DNA of 40,878 bases from assembly GCF_900163815.1 (NCBI RefSeq), contig NZ_FUKO01000021.1, positions 1 through 40,878 on the forward strand. Reading direction: 5' to 3'. Below the pieces are notes generated by a model. The model saw only the letters and a list, made by a program, of their open reading frames with translations. It ran no database searches and had not been told where the DNA came from. A program made the position numbers and the translations under genes. Below are positions 1 through 8,008 of the stretch, in pieces (position 1 is the stretch's first letter; every line of letters starts with the position of its first letter). The stretch comes from Microbacterium esteraromaticum. Its GTDB lineage: Bacteria; Actinomycetota; Actinomycetes; Actinomycetales; Microbacteriaceae.

Positions 1-85
1 CGAACCTCGATCACGCCAGCCCGCCCCACCTGCAGCTCGTCGGTGGATCGAGGCTAAGACCAGCGCTTCTGCTCCGGCGTGGATC

Positions 86-991
86 GTGGCCTTCATCCAT
101 TCCATCCGGGAGGCTGGTTCTCTGTCCCGGCTGCTGCTCGTCGTGAAAACAGCCCTCGCGGTCGGTGCGGCGTGGGTGATTGCACCGCACATGCCGGGTG
201 TCACCGATGACTACCCCTACTACGCACCACTCGGTGCGCTCATCAGCATGTACCCGACGCTGGTGCACTCCGCGCGGTCGGGTCTGCAGACGCTGTTTGG
301 CGCAGCCACCGGCGCCGCACTCGCGACACTGGTGGTTGTCACGGTCGGTCCGAACTGGTGGACCATCCCCGCGGTCGTCGGCCTCGGTGTGCTGCTGTCC
401 GGGACGGGCTGGTTCGGAGTCGGACGCGAGTATGTGCCGATCGCTGCGCTGTTCGTCCTCATCATCGGCGGGCAGGATGCTGACGCATACTCTCTCGGTT
501 ACCTCACGCAGATGGGCGTCGGCGTCATGGTTGGGCTCGCTGTCAACCTTCTGATTCCTCCCGCGACGTTCAACGCCTATGCAGTGGGGCGCGTGGATGC
601 CTTTCAACAGCAACTTGCTGCGCATCTGAACGACATCGGGCAGGCGGTCGCCGAATCGTTGCCGCCCACGAACGAGAAGTGGGCACGCGACGCGGAATCG
701 CTTGCTGACACAGCCCGGGCGGTGCGGCTTGCTCTCGGCGACGCGGATGAAAGCAATCGTGGAAACCCGCGCGCATGGTGGGGCCGCCGAAACACCCAAG
801 AGGTTCATGAGCGACTCGATGAACTCGACATGATCGCGCACCACATCCGGGACATTTCGGGGTGTCTCGCAGACACGACCTGGGAGCGCTCCGCGGGGCT
901 GGCTCTCGATCCTGCCCCTGGTCGCACCCCTGTCTACGGCGTGCCAAGCCGTAGCGAAAGTGATCGAGCATCCCGAAACCCGCGCGGGTGA
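86..991 (+). CDS. FUSC/aromatic-acid-exporter-like membrane protein, N-terminal part (frameshifted)
   Basis: The first 165 or so residues carry about five hydrophobic segments with the layout of FUSC/ArAE-type inner-membrane proteins (proposed efflux of aromatic or organic acids), followed by a soluble, charged helical tail. The GTG at 86 is the first start visible, but the frame stays open to base 2, so the true start may lie left of the window. Within the tail the reading frame appears to break at the G run 895-898. Removing one G restores Trp-Leu-Ser-Ile-Leu and joins the protein to the helical frame ending at 1154; without it the last 30 residues become an arginine/proline-rich tail unlike the family. 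The intact product would be about 355 residues or more. It is either a real one-base insertion or a base-calling error. The family call is by overall topology; the substrate is unknown. Confidence 0.7.
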   Translation: MAFIHSIREAGSLSRLLLVVKTALAVGAAWVIAPHMPGVTDDYPYYAPLGALISMYPTLVHSARSGLQTLFGAATGAALATLVVVTVGPNWWTIPAVVGLGVLLSGTGWFGVGREYVPIAALFVLIIGGQDADAYSLGYLTQMGVGVMVGLAVNLLIPPATFNAYAVGRVDAFQQQLAAHLNDIGQAVAESLPPTNEKWARDAESLADTARAVRLALGDADESNRGNPRAWWGRRNTQEVHERLDELDMIAHHIRDISGCLADTTWERSAGLALDPAPGRTPVYGVPSRSESDRASRNPRG

Positions 992-1154
992 CGAGCGCCG
1001 TGTGCGTGGAGAAGCGATCCGGGCGGTGCGGATGCTGCTGGAAGCAGTCGATGCCCGCACGCTAGAAGCTCGCAGCGCGATGGGTCCAGGCGTGTTGAGC
1101 ACGATGCATCTGCGTCGCATCCTCATGCTGGCGTTGGGCGACTCCGCCAGTTAG
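903..1154 (+). pseudogene. C-terminal fragment of the FUSC-like protein, displaced frame
   Basis: In the +1 frame from about 903 the sequence reads as an amphipathic helical tail ending at TAG 1152-1154. It includes a run Ala-Val-Arg-Met-Leu-Leu-Glu-Ala-Val typical of FUSC C-termini. It has no start codon or ribosome site of its own and begins exactly where the upstream frame becomes atypical. I therefore read it as the natural C-terminus of the gene at 86, cut off by an extra G in the 895-898 run. The 75 bases after it, up to 1229, show nothing I can name. Confidence 0.6.
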
Positions 1155-1229
1155 AGGCACATCGTGCTTTTGTGAGGAGAGCGCCCTCGACGCGCGCACC
1201 AGACCCATCCGTCAGCGGGCTCCCGAAGA

Positions 1230-1607
1230 TCAGCCGGTCCCTTCAGCCCCAGTGATCGTCATCCCTTGCATCGCTGCGCAGATGAGCAACCCTACGATCG
1301 TCAGGGCGACCATCGCGATGAAGAACCCGGCCATCAGCTGCAGTCGTCGTCGACCCTGCGGCACCGTGAAGCGCATGATGACCACCAGAACATAGAGCAC
1401 GACGGTCACGATCGCGGTGACAACCGCTGCCGGAAAAGCTGCGCCCCGCTCAAAGACGAGCAAAGCGCTCAGCGGGTAGGCAGAGATCAGGACGAACACG
1501 GCTCCCATGACGATCCAGATTGTTCCCGACGACGTCGTGAGGGCCGGTTGGTTGGCCATCCGGGTGGGGTCGCGCCGCTTCTCCGGCAACGACCGCGGAT
1601 CCGTCAT
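1230..1607 (-). CDS. Small multi-spanning membrane protein, unknown function
   Basis: This 125-residue protein has a polar N-terminus, three hydrophobic stretches (roughly residues 30-50, 58-80 and 92-115) and a basic loop (Gly-Arg-Arg-Arg) between the last two. That gives three or four membrane spans. ATG 1607 is chosen because AAGGAG lies six bases upstream of it. An in-frame start at 1637 exists but has no such site. I do not recognise the family. It stands alone on the minus strand and its C-terminus faces the FUSC-like gene. Confidence 0.65.
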   Translation of the reverse strand: MTDPRSLPEKRRDPTRMANQPALTTSSGTIWIVMGAVFVLISAYPLSALLVFERGAAFPAAVVTAIVTVVLYVLVVIMRFTVPQGRRRLQLMAGFFIAMVALTIVGLLICAAMQGMTITGAEGTG

Positions 1608-1819
1608 GATTTGCTCCTTCGTCGATCCCACACCCACTATCGGGCGGATCTCGCTGCGGCAAAAGGGGGTGGACTGCGCCGTGCGTCGGGCCTAGCATCC
1701 GCCCGCTTCGTGAACGTTCTCGTGGGTGGCAGCACAGGATGCTGACGATCCTGAGCCCTGCCGTACGGATGCCGTTTGCGCAACCCCCGTTTGCGATCGG
1801 CGATGGCGCCGTATCGTGA

Positions 1820-1963
1820 GCGGCATTAGCCACCGCGCATGCATTCCGCACGGTGTGGCAACCTGCCGAGCTCGCGCCCGCCTACGTGTTCCTTGCTTCG
1901 GCGGAATCCAGCTATGTGGCGAGCGAAACACTGAACGTCAACGGTGGGATACCCACCCCTTGA
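1820..1963 (+). pseudogene. 3' remnant of a short-chain dehydrogenase/reductase (SDR) gene
   Basis: From about 1859 to the TGA at 1961-1963 the plus strand encodes Gln-Pro-Ala-Glu-Leu-Ala-Pro-Ala-Tyr-Val-Phe-Leu-Ala-Ser, then Ser-Ser-Tyr-Val and Val-Asn-Gly-Gly. This is the signature C-terminus of classical YghA-type SDR oxidoreductases. No Rossmann GxxxGxG motif, YxxxK motif or start codon is found upstream; the frame is closed by TGA at 1817-1819. Only the last 35-40 residues of a roughly 290-residue enzyme remain. The intergenic bases 1638-1819 to its left show no other gene. I see a truncated relic, probably from a deletion. Confidence 0.6.
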
Positions 1964-1985
1964 TATCTCGAGGAAGGAAAACTCC

Positions 1986-2246
1986 ATGAACAGCACCCCT
2001 GAACAAGACCCTGCACAGGCCGAATGGGATCGCACCACCGCACTTGACGCCGGTGTCGACCCCGATGATCTGGACCCCGCGACAGCGAGTGCGGGCGATT
2101 CGACGCCGGTTCCCGTCGACGATGACGAGATCCCTGCGGCCGATCTGCCGCCTGCAGACGCGCAACCCGAGACGGAAGGGCATACACCTGTCGTCGCGGA
2201 ACTCGGCGAAGACGGCGAGGGAGATCTCGCTCCCGAAGACATATAG
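1986..2246 (+). CDS. Small acidic hypothetical protein
   Basis: This is an 86-residue, strongly acidic protein rich in Asp, Glu, Pro and Ala, with no hydrophobic segment or recognised motif. It is probably intrinsically disordered. ATG 1986 is preceded by AGGAAGG with a good spacing, which decides it over the in-frame codon at 1944. It starts 22 bases after the end of the SDR relic and may once have been co-transcribed with that gene. No function can be proposed from sequence alone. Confidence 0.65.
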   Translation: MNSTPEQDPAQAEWDRTTALDAGVDPDDLDPATASAGDSTPVPVDDDEIPAADLPPADAQPETEGHTPVVAELGEDGEGDLAPEDI

Positions 2247-2385
2247 GTCCGTCGGCAGATCCGGCGTGAAGATCGGCATCCGCAAGCGATCTCGACACCG
2301 GCGAATGCCGTGACCTCACTTCGTGAACGTGAAGGCCCGGCGCAAGTCCTGGACGCCGAACCACAATCTGGCAGATCATGAAAGT

Positions 2386-3324
2386 ATGCCGTTGCGTCTG
2401 ACACCTCTTGCCGATTCCCGATTCGACGAGTGGCTCGCAGCCACGCGTAACCGGCTCATCCGGCTCGGTCAGGATTCGGGGATGCGCCCGGGCGAGGATG
2501 CGGTGCAGCACGCCGATGCCTTCCTCGCTGAGCTCCTGCCCGCCGGCCTGGCGACGGCATCCGCTCGCATCCTGACCATCGACGACGGCGGAACCGAGAT
2601 CGGCGTCCTGTGGCTGGGCCTCGGCCACACGCGGCTGTTCGTCGTCAACCTGTCCTTCTCGGTCGAGCCGACCGATGCGCAGCTGCAAGACCTCTTCGAC
2701 CAGGTTCGCGACATCGCCCGTGCCGAGAATGCAGCCGCGCTGACCGTCTCGCTGTTCTGGCAGGATGCTGCCGGCTGGGGGTTTGTCGCGGGTCACGGGT
2801 TCGAGCCGTCGTCTATTCAGATGGTCTTGGATCCGCTGCCCGATCGCCACGACCCAAGCCCGCTCACACTGGAGCCGATGAGCGAAGAGCGCTTCGCGCG
2901 ATTCATCGCAGCATCCGAGGCCGACTTCGCGCAAGAGCTCGCCGCATCCGGCCGGATGTCTCTCGAAGACGCGACGACGGAATCGCGCCGACTGGTGGCC
3001 AAAGAACTGCCGGACGGACTCGCGACAGCCGATCAGCTGCTCTATGTCGCACTGGTGGATGGTGCCGAGGTCGGCATCCTCTGGATCGCGATCCGGCGGC
3101 GTGGTGGACGAGACCACGCATTCATCTTGAACGTCGAAGTGGATGCTGCGCATCACCGAAAGGGATACGGACGCGCGATCATGCATGCCGCCGAGGAGGC
3201 CATGCGCAAGCTCGAGGTCTCGTCGATCGGGCTGCATGTCTTCGGCGCGAACCACGGCGCCGTCGCCCTGTACGAACAACTCGGGTACCGCCGCCTGGAA
3301 GAACTCCTCGTCCTCCCGCTGTGA
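2386..3324 (+). CDS. GNAT-family N-acetyltransferase, tandem-domain
   Basis: The 312-residue protein has two related halves. The C-terminal half (about residues 160-312) is a clear GNAT acyltransferase. It has a beta strand Phe-Ile-Leu-Asn-Val-Glu-Val, then the acetyl-CoA loop His-His-Arg-Lys-Gly-Tyr-Gly-Arg-Ala (the Q/RxxGxG/A-type motif A) and the final Asn-His-Gly-Ala-Val-Ala-Leu-Tyr-Glu-Gln-Leu-Gly-Tyr (motif B). The N-terminal half keeps the fold pattern but lacks a good acetyl-CoA loop, so it is probably a degenerate GNAT domain. ATG 2386 is preferred over an upstream start at 2323, because the residues between are not GNAT-like. The substrate cannot be deduced. The gene stands alone. 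Confidence 0.8.
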   Translation: MPLRLTPLADSRFDEWLAATRNRLIRLGQDSGMRPGEDAVQHADAFLAELLPAGLATASARILTIDDGGTEIGVLWLGLGHTRLFVVNLSFSVEPTDAQLQDLFDQVRDIARAENAAALTVSLFWQDAAGWGFVAGHGFEPSSIQMVLDPLPDRHDPSPLTLEPMSEERFARFIAASEADFAQELAASGRMSLEDATTESRRLVAKELPDGLATADQLLYVALVDGAEVGILWIAIRRRGGRDHAFILNVEVDAAHHRKGYGRAIMHAAEEAMRKLEVSSIGLHVFGANHGAVALYEQLGYRRLEELLVLPL

Positions 3325-3401
3325 GCAGGGGAGCACACGAGCGTTCTCATTAGGGTTGAGGCGTATCCGCAGTCAATGGGCACCGATAACAGGGAGATTT
3401 C

Positions 3402-3914
3402 ATGAATGATTCGACCGCATCAAACAGCCGGTCAGCAGAGACTTTCTTGAGCCATGTGCATGTGCGCGTCGAAAACGGCGATGGACGAATGAAGCTCGTG
3501 CAATTGCCGCTTCAAGACGAACCGGTGCCCATGGGGGTCCGCGACGAAGTGGCCGCGCACTACCGGTTGGCCGACGGCGACTACATTCCTGCGACCACAA
3601 CGCTCGACTACCTTGTCGGCGCAATCGCGGGGTGTCTGGCCGGAACCTTCGGCGGCCGTCTCGCAGCGCTCGGGCAGAGCGCTTCTGATGGCGCGCTGGT
3701 CACCGAGGCCACCGGCGAACTGGTGGTCGCAGATGGCGTGATCCGGGTGCGCTCGGTCGATCTGCGATACGAGCTGAAGATCGCTGATGGAATCGACGCC
3801 GCGAAAGTGCGGCGCGCTCACGAGACGCACGCGCGCTTCTGCCCAGTGGCGCAAAGCGTCAAGGACAGCATCGAGATCAACACCCACCTCGAGATCGTGA
3901 CACCGAAGGCGTGA
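3402..3914 (+). CDS. OsmC-family protein (putative organic hydroperoxide/redox protein)
   Basis: The 170-residue product has the OsmC/Ohr alpha-beta layout. The first conserved cysteine is in Ala-Gly-Cys-Leu-Ala-Gly-Thr (about residue 78) on the central helix. The second is in Arg-Phe-Cys-Pro-Val-Ala-Gln-Ser (about residue 146). This matches the catalytic pair of OsmC peroxidases, which reduce organic hydroperoxides through a thiol. The CPV context is typical of OsmC-like rather than Ohr proteins. ATG 3402 has GGGAG eight bases upstream. It is the first of three plus-strand genes with 50-65 base gaps, perhaps a loose redox group with the next oxidoreductase. Confidence 0.85.
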   Translation: MNDSTASNSRSAETFLSHVHVRVENGDGRMKLVQLPLQDEPVPMGVRDEVAAHYRLADGDYIPATTTLDYLVGAIAGCLAGTFGGRLAALGQSASDGALVTEATGELVVADGVIRVRSVDLRYELKIADGIDAAKVRRAHETHARFCPVAQSVKDSIEINTHLEIVTPKA

Positions 3915-3977
3915 CCACCAGTTGCCGACGCATCCGACCCGCGGGAATACTCTGCCATCCGGCGGGTTGCCACGAAT

Positions 3978-4619
3978 ATGACAACTATCGGAATCATCGG
4001 CGCAGGTCACATCGGCAGTCAGATCGCGCGGGCCGCGATCACAGCGGGTTACGACGTGGTGATCGCGAACTCCCGCGATCCCGAAACCCTCAGTGACCTC
4101 GTCGCAGAACTCGGCGAGAACGCCCGTGCGGCGACGGCAGCGGATGCCGGTGCCGCCGGCGATGTCGTCGTCGTGACCGTGCCCCTGAATGCGCTCGACC
4201 AGATTCCGGTCGAGCCGCTCGCCGGAAAGATCGTCCTCGACACGAACAACTACTACTTCGAGCGCGACGGACACATCGAGGCGCTCGACAAGGGCGAGAC
4301 CACGACATCGCAGATGCTGCAGGAGCACCTGCCGACGTCACGCGTCGCAAAGGCGTTCAACCACATCCGCTCGGAGCAGATCACCACAGACGGCACTCCT
4401 GCCGGCACCCCGGACCGCCGCGCGCTGGCAACAGCGAGCGACCACGCGGATGCGGTCGAGTTCGTCACTCATCTCTATGACGAGCTCGGTTTCGACACGG
4501 TCAACGTCGGTCCGCTGAGTGAGTCGTGGCGCGTCGAGCGCGACCGCCCCGCCTACGTCGTGCGACAGAACGCGGAAGAGCTGACGGCGAACCTCGCCAT
4601 TGCCAACAGGATCGCCTGA
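3978..4619 (+). CDS. NADPH-dependent F420 reductase-like oxidoreductase
   Basis: This is a 213-residue, single-domain Rossmann protein. The N-terminus Gly-Ile-Ile-Gly-Ala-Gly-His-Ile-Gly is the dinucleotide-binding GxGxxG. The following Asn-Ser-Arg after the second strand suggests NADP(H) preference, and Val-Thr-Val-Pro-Leu fits the fourth strand of the F420_oxidored (NADP oxidoreductase, coenzyme F420-dependent) family. The family transfers hydride between NADPH and F420 or related acceptors, but many members have unknown substrates. The gene starts 63 bases after the OsmC-like gene and is followed by a GntR regulator that may control it. Confidence 0.75.
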   Translation: MTTIGIIGAGHIGSQIARAAITAGYDVVIANSRDPETLSDLVAELGENARAATAADAGAAGDVVVVTVPLNALDQIPVEPLAGKIVLDTNNYYFERDGHIEALDKGETTTSQMLQEHLPTSRVAKAFNHIRSEQITTDGTPAGTPDRRALATASDHADAVEFVTHLYDELGFDTVNVGPLSESWRVERDRPAYVVRQNAEELTANLAIANRIA

Positions 4620-4667
4620 CCGCACAGGTCAGATCTTGTCTGGATGTGACATCGATTCCAAGGCGCC

Positions 4668-5363
4668 ATGGTGAATGTCGGTCCTGGATGGTTGAATCCG
4701 AATATGGTGTTCGAGCGGGTGGCCGAGCTGGAGTCGGAGCGGGTAGCCAATGTGCTGCGCGATGACATCATGCTGGGTCACCGAGAACCCGGTTCACGGC
4801 TGATCGAACGAGACATCGCCGCCGAACTCAACGTCTCCCGGCTGCCCGTGCGAGAAGCCATCAAGGTGCTGGTTTCAGAGGGCATCGTCGTGGCACGACC
4901 ACGTACCTGGGCGGTCGTGCGGGAGTTCTCGATCCGTGACCTGCAGGATTTCGCCGAGGTGCGGCAGGCGATGGAGACCCTGGCTTTCGTGCTGGCCACG
5001 AAACGGCTCGATGACGCCGGCATCGAGCGTCTGGAAGAGCTCGTCCGCGCAGAGGATGCTGCGGCTGCAGCCGGAGACGCCGTCGGAGCCCGCATCGCGT
5101 CATCGACATTCCATATGACGGCTGTGATGCTGGCAGGAAACGCCATGCTCACCGAACTCGCCGAATCGCTCATCACCCGGCTGCGCTGGCTGTTCGGCCA
5201 GCATGAAGAGCTGCGTGTCATGGCCGGCGAACACCGTGAGATCGTCGATGCGATGAAGGCAGGAGATGTCGAGAAGCTGCAGCAGCTGATTCCGACCCAT
5301 CTTGCGCGCGGGCATGACGCGGCGGAGCGTCGTCTGCTCGCGCGTCAGAAAGGCGCAGACTGA
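4668..5363 (+). CDS. GntR-family transcriptional regulator, FadR/FCD type
   Basis: The 231-residue protein starts with a winged helix-turn-helix (about residues 20-85). The recognition segment has Glu-Arg-Asp-Ile-Ala-Ala-Glu-Leu-Asn-Val-Ser followed by Pro-Val-Arg-Glu-Ala-Ile, the hallmark of GntR proteins. Residues 90-225 form the all-helical FCD ligand-binding domain of the FadR subgroup, with His residues at the positions where metal-dependent members bind small organic acids. ATG 4668 is preceded by AAGG. A nearby in-frame ATG at 4704 is possible. The effector and operator are unknown. Confidence 0.85.
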   Translation: MVNVGPGWLNPNMVFERVAELESERVANVLRDDIMLGHREPGSRLIERDIAAELNVSRLPVREAIKVLVSEGIVVARPRTWAVVREFSIRDLQDFAEVRQAMETLAFVLATKRLDDAGIERLEELVRAEDAAAAAGDAVGARIASSTFHMTAVMLAGNAMLTELAESLITRLRWLFGQHEELRVMAGEHREIVDAMKAGDVEKLQQLIPTHLARGHDAAERRLLARQKGAD

Positions 5364-5413
5364 CCCCTGCGCCAGGTCGGTCGCTGCCGGTACGCTCGGT
5401 GTGGGAGGTTCTC

Positions 5414-6058
5414 GTGGGACGAACAGCGGATGCGATCGCCGAAGGCGTGGCGATTGCCACGGCGGCCGCTCGACTGACCGTGAAGAACCAGATCCTGGTG
5501 GGCACGATCGCCCGCGGAGGTGTCTTCGAGATCGAGCATTACGCCGATGTGGCACGCAAGGCTCTGCTCGCGATGGCGCAAGAGTCCGAAGACGCGGCCG
5601 AGCTGTTGACGCGCTTGCGCAAGCGCGCCCGGGGGCGTCACTCCGACCCGCACGGCACCCACGACTACCGCGACCGCGACGTGCGCAACCTTCGACGCAG
5701 GGTGAAGCAGTCCACGGGCGTTGCACACGACCTTCGCAAGATGACAGAAGACGCCGACGCGCTGCATGCTCTTGTCGAGGAGGCCCGCGCCGCAGCCTGG
5801 GGTGATGTGCGCAGCAACCTCGATCGGCGGCTGCAGGTCGAGGGGATGCGCCCCGACCAAGACCCCGATTACGACCGCATGCGCGAAGCGCGGATGCAGG
5901 CGCTCAAGCTCGTTGACCTGCAAGCCCTCTCGTCCGAACAGCGGGCGCGAAAGAAGCGCGAGAAGGCCGCTGAGAAAGAAGCTGGGAAGGCGCTCGGAAA
6001 AGAGTCTGCGAAGCGTGAGCGCGCGCCAAAGCGTGACGCTCGGAGCGTCAAGGGCTGA
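5414..6058 (+). CDS. Conserved helical protein of unknown function, basic C-terminus
   Basis: The 214-residue product begins with a helical region containing a short apolar stretch. It continues with charged heptad-like helices (about residues 60-160) that may form coiled coil, and ends in a Lys/Arg/Glu-rich tail (Arg-Lys-Lys-Arg-Glu-Lys). GTG 5414 is chosen because GGAGG ends five bases before it; an in-frame GTG at 5399 overlaps that site and is less likely. It reads like a cytoplasmic actinobacterial protein family, but I cannot name a domain or function. It lies between the GntR gene and the tRNA promoter. Confidence 0.65.
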   Translation: MGRTADAIAEGVAIATAAARLTVKNQILVGTIARGGVFEIEHYADVARKALLAMAQESEDAAELLTRLRKRARGRHSDPHGTHDYRDRDVRNLRRRVKQSTGVAHDLRKMTEDADALHALVEEARAAAWGDVRSNLDRRLQVEGMRPDQDPDYDRMREARMQALKLVDLQALSSEQRARKKREKAAEKEAGKALGKESAKRERAPKRDARSVKG

Positions 6059-6107
6059 CGGTGCGTGGCGCTGAATCACCGATTTCGCGCGCCGGTAGAT
6101 CGTGTTG

Positions 6108-6113
6108 TAGGCT
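6108..6113 (+). promoter_or_regulatory. Putative -10 box of the tRNA-Arg promoter
   Basis: TAGGCT fits the actinobacterial TANNNT -10 pattern and lies 26 bases before the mature 5' end of tRNA-Arg, leaving a short leader for RNase P. The -35 region (near 6084-6090) is weak. Confidence 0.4.
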
Positions 6114-6139
6114 GTTCCCTGGCCCGCTGAGCGGGTGCT

Positions 6140-6212
6140 GCGCCACTAGCTCAACGGATAGAGCATCTGACTACGGATCAGAAGGTTGGGGGTTCGAATC
6201 CCTCGTGGCGCA
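6140..6212 (+). tRNA. tRNA-Arg (anticodon ACG)
   Basis: The 73 bases fold as a complete tRNA. The acceptor arm is GCGCCAC/GTGGCGC with discriminator A, the D arm is GCTC/GAGC, and the anticodon stem TCTGA/TCAGA encloses loop CTACGGA with anticodon ACG. The T arm has GGTTCGAATCC. CCA is not encoded. ACG is the tRNA whose first base is normally converted to inosine to read CGU, CGC and CGA. Confidence 0.95.
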
Positions 6213-6221
6213 CAGATGTGC

Positions 6222-6253
6222 GAAACCCTCGTCGCGAAAGCGGTGGGGGTTTT
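6222..6253 (+). terminator. Rho-independent terminator after tRNA-Arg
   Basis: The bases form a 14-bp hairpin (GAAACCCTCGTCGC paired with GCGGTGGGGGTTTT, some G-U pairs) closed by a GAAA tetraloop and ending in a T4 run. It starts nine bases after the tRNA, so it ends the tRNA transcript. Confidence 0.75.
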
Positions 6254-6388
6254 CTCGTACCCGGAGGCTTCATCTCTGACCCCGCGGGGCGAACCAGCGC
6301 CGTGTGAGTCCTTTGTGAGCGGACCCTGCTTGCCTCGAACGACGGCACCTTTCGTAGTGCCCCGAAAACGTGAAAGGCAACCTCCTCT

Positions 6389-7999
6389 ATGCGTGCAGTC
6401 AAACGGACAGGTCTCGCCGTCCTGGCATCCGCCGCCCTCGGCTTGGGGGCGCTGGTCGCGACTCCGGCTTACGCGGCGACGGTCGACGACGTCATCGACG
6501 GGATCATCTACGAAGCGGACGACGCAGACGTCGCTGCCGGCGCGACGGTGACGGGCTTCGATGGCACCCTCACAACCGTGAACATCCCCGACACCGTCGC
6601 GATCGAAGGCACAGAGTACGACGTCGTCGCGATCGGAAACTCCGCTTTCGTGACGTACCGTTCCGGCGGAGTGATCACACAGGGGGACATCACCGAAGTG
6701 GTGATCGGCGACAATGTCCGAACGATTGGGCTGCAGGCCTTCATGAGCAACCGCATTGACAGCCTCACCCTGGGGTCATCGGTGACGTCGATCAAGGGGT
6801 CCGCTTTCATGGGCAACTCGCTGACTCACATCACGATTCCTTCCGCGGTGACGAGCATCGGGGGAGCCGCATTCGCCGAGAATGACGACCTCGTCTCGGT
6901 CGTGTTCACCGGTCCAGCTCCGACGGTCAGAGAAGCTGATGCCGGCTATTCCAGCGCCTCGTTCAGCACCAGGGATACAGAGTTCGTGCTCCGCTTCCCT
7001 GAGCAGTACAGCGCCGATAATGTCGCGGGCGGTTACACGACACCGTTGTGGTTCGGCTACACCACCGAGGCGATCGGCGATGATGAGCCCGATGCTTCTC
7101 TGAGCATTACCAAGACGGTCGATGCGTCATTCGTGCGGGTCTACGACTGGGACTTCGAGAAGACCGGAACAGTCGGCGCGATCACAGTGGATGGTGACGA
7201 GGCATCAGCAGACGTTGATTTCACTGTCACCGCCACGCCGAACGGCTACGTCGATTCTTACTACGTGCTCGAGGGCACGATTACGGTCTTGAATGAAGGA
7301 ACTGAAGCACAGACCGTCGACGTCGTCGACGTGCCGGATGTCGCTGCCAGTGCTTCATGCAGCGTCTACGATTCGAGCTTCCAGCCGGCCGAAGGCGTAG
7401 AGATCGCGGCATCCGAATCGGCGGAGTTCGAGTACTCCTGCTACTTCGACGGCACGCCCGAAGACGGCACCAACACCGCGACGGTCACCTGGGGCGACGA
7501 CCAATCGGCGAGCGCAACCGCCGACGTCGTCTTCACCCAGCGCGACACGAGCTTCCAGACCATCACCATCGGCGACGACCACGCCGACCCGGATGGTCCG
7601 TTCGAAGAGCTCGGCACCGCTGAATGGAACAGCGACCACCTGCCGATCGAGTTCACCTACACCCTGACGGCAGACGGGCTCACGGTCGGCGAATGCACCA
7701 CGCTGACGAACACCGCCGCGATCTACGAGATGGAGCGCGCAACGCAGGCCTCAGTCGAGATCTGCCCCGAGCCAGCCGTCGTGATCCCCGACCCCGAGCC
7801 GACACCCGACCCCGAGCCCACGCCGGACCCGGAGCCCTCGCCCGCACCCGTCGTTGACCCCGAGCCCGCCGGACTCGCAACGACAGGCACAGATTTCGAC
7901 GGTGGCCCACTCGCCATCGCCGGGATTCTGCTGCTCGTCGGAGTCGCGCTGCTGAGTATTGGACGCAGATACCGACCGAACGGTCTGCTGCGGCCATAG
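6389..7999 (+). CDS. BspA-type leucine-rich-repeat surface protein with LAxTG sorting signal
   Basis: This 536-residue protein begins with a Sec signal peptide (basic start, hydrophobic core, Ala-Tyr-Ala-Ala near residue 30). Residues 60-190 hold BspA-like leucine-rich repeats (Ile-Gly-Asn-Ser-Ala-Phe, Val-Thr-Ser-Ile, Ala-Phe). Beta-rich, DUF11-like segments follow at 230-450. A proline spacer of repeated Asp-Pro-Glu-Pro-Thr (about 465-490) leads to Leu-Ala-Thr-Thr-Gly (496-500), a membrane helix and an Arg-Arg tail. LAxTG is the substrate motif of class E sortases of high-GC Gram-positives, so the protein is expected to be linked to peptidoglycan with the repeats exposed. No sortase gene is in the window. 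It ends nine bases before sdaA. The ligand is unknown. Confidence 0.85.
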   Translation: MRAVKRTGLAVLASAALGLGALVATPAYAATVDDVIDGIIYEADDADVAAGATVTGFDGTLTTVNIPDTVAIEGTEYDVVAIGNSAFVTYRSGGVITQGDITEVVIGDNVRTIGLQAFMSNRIDSLTLGSSVTSIKGSAFMGNSLTHITIPSAVTSIGGAAFAENDDLVSVVFTGPAPTVREADAGYSSASFSTRDTEFVLRFPEQYSADNVAGGYTTPLWFGYTTEAIGDDEPDASLSITKTVDASFVRVYDWDFEKTGTVGAITVDGDEASADVDFTVTATPNGYVDSYYVLEGTITVLNEGTEAQTVDVVDVPDVAASASCSVYDSSFQPAEGVEIAASESAEFEYSCYFDGTPEDGTNTATVTWGDDQSASATADVVFTQRDTSFQTITIGDDHADPDGPFEELGTAEWNSDHLPIEFTYTLTADGLTVGECTTLTNTAAIYEMERATQASVEICPEPAVVIPDPEPTPDPEPTPDPEPSPAPVVDPEPAGLATTGTDFDGGPLAIAGILLLVGVALLSIGRRYRPNGLLRP

Positions 8000-8002
8000 G
8001 CT
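7997..8002 (+). promoter_or_regulatory. Putative -10 box for leaderless sdaA transcript
   Basis: TAGGCT (TANNNT) lies exactly six bases before the GTG start of sdaA, the distance expected if transcription begins at the start codon. The purine run GGAGGG between them is too close to the start to act as a normal ribosome site. It overlaps the stop codon region of the preceding gene. Confidence 0.4.
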
Positions 8003-8008
8003 GGAGGG

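Noticed and set aside
1912..3336. Long minus-strand frame over the GNAT gene
   Set aside because: It is the complement of a GNAT protein with clear motifs and has no domain of its own.
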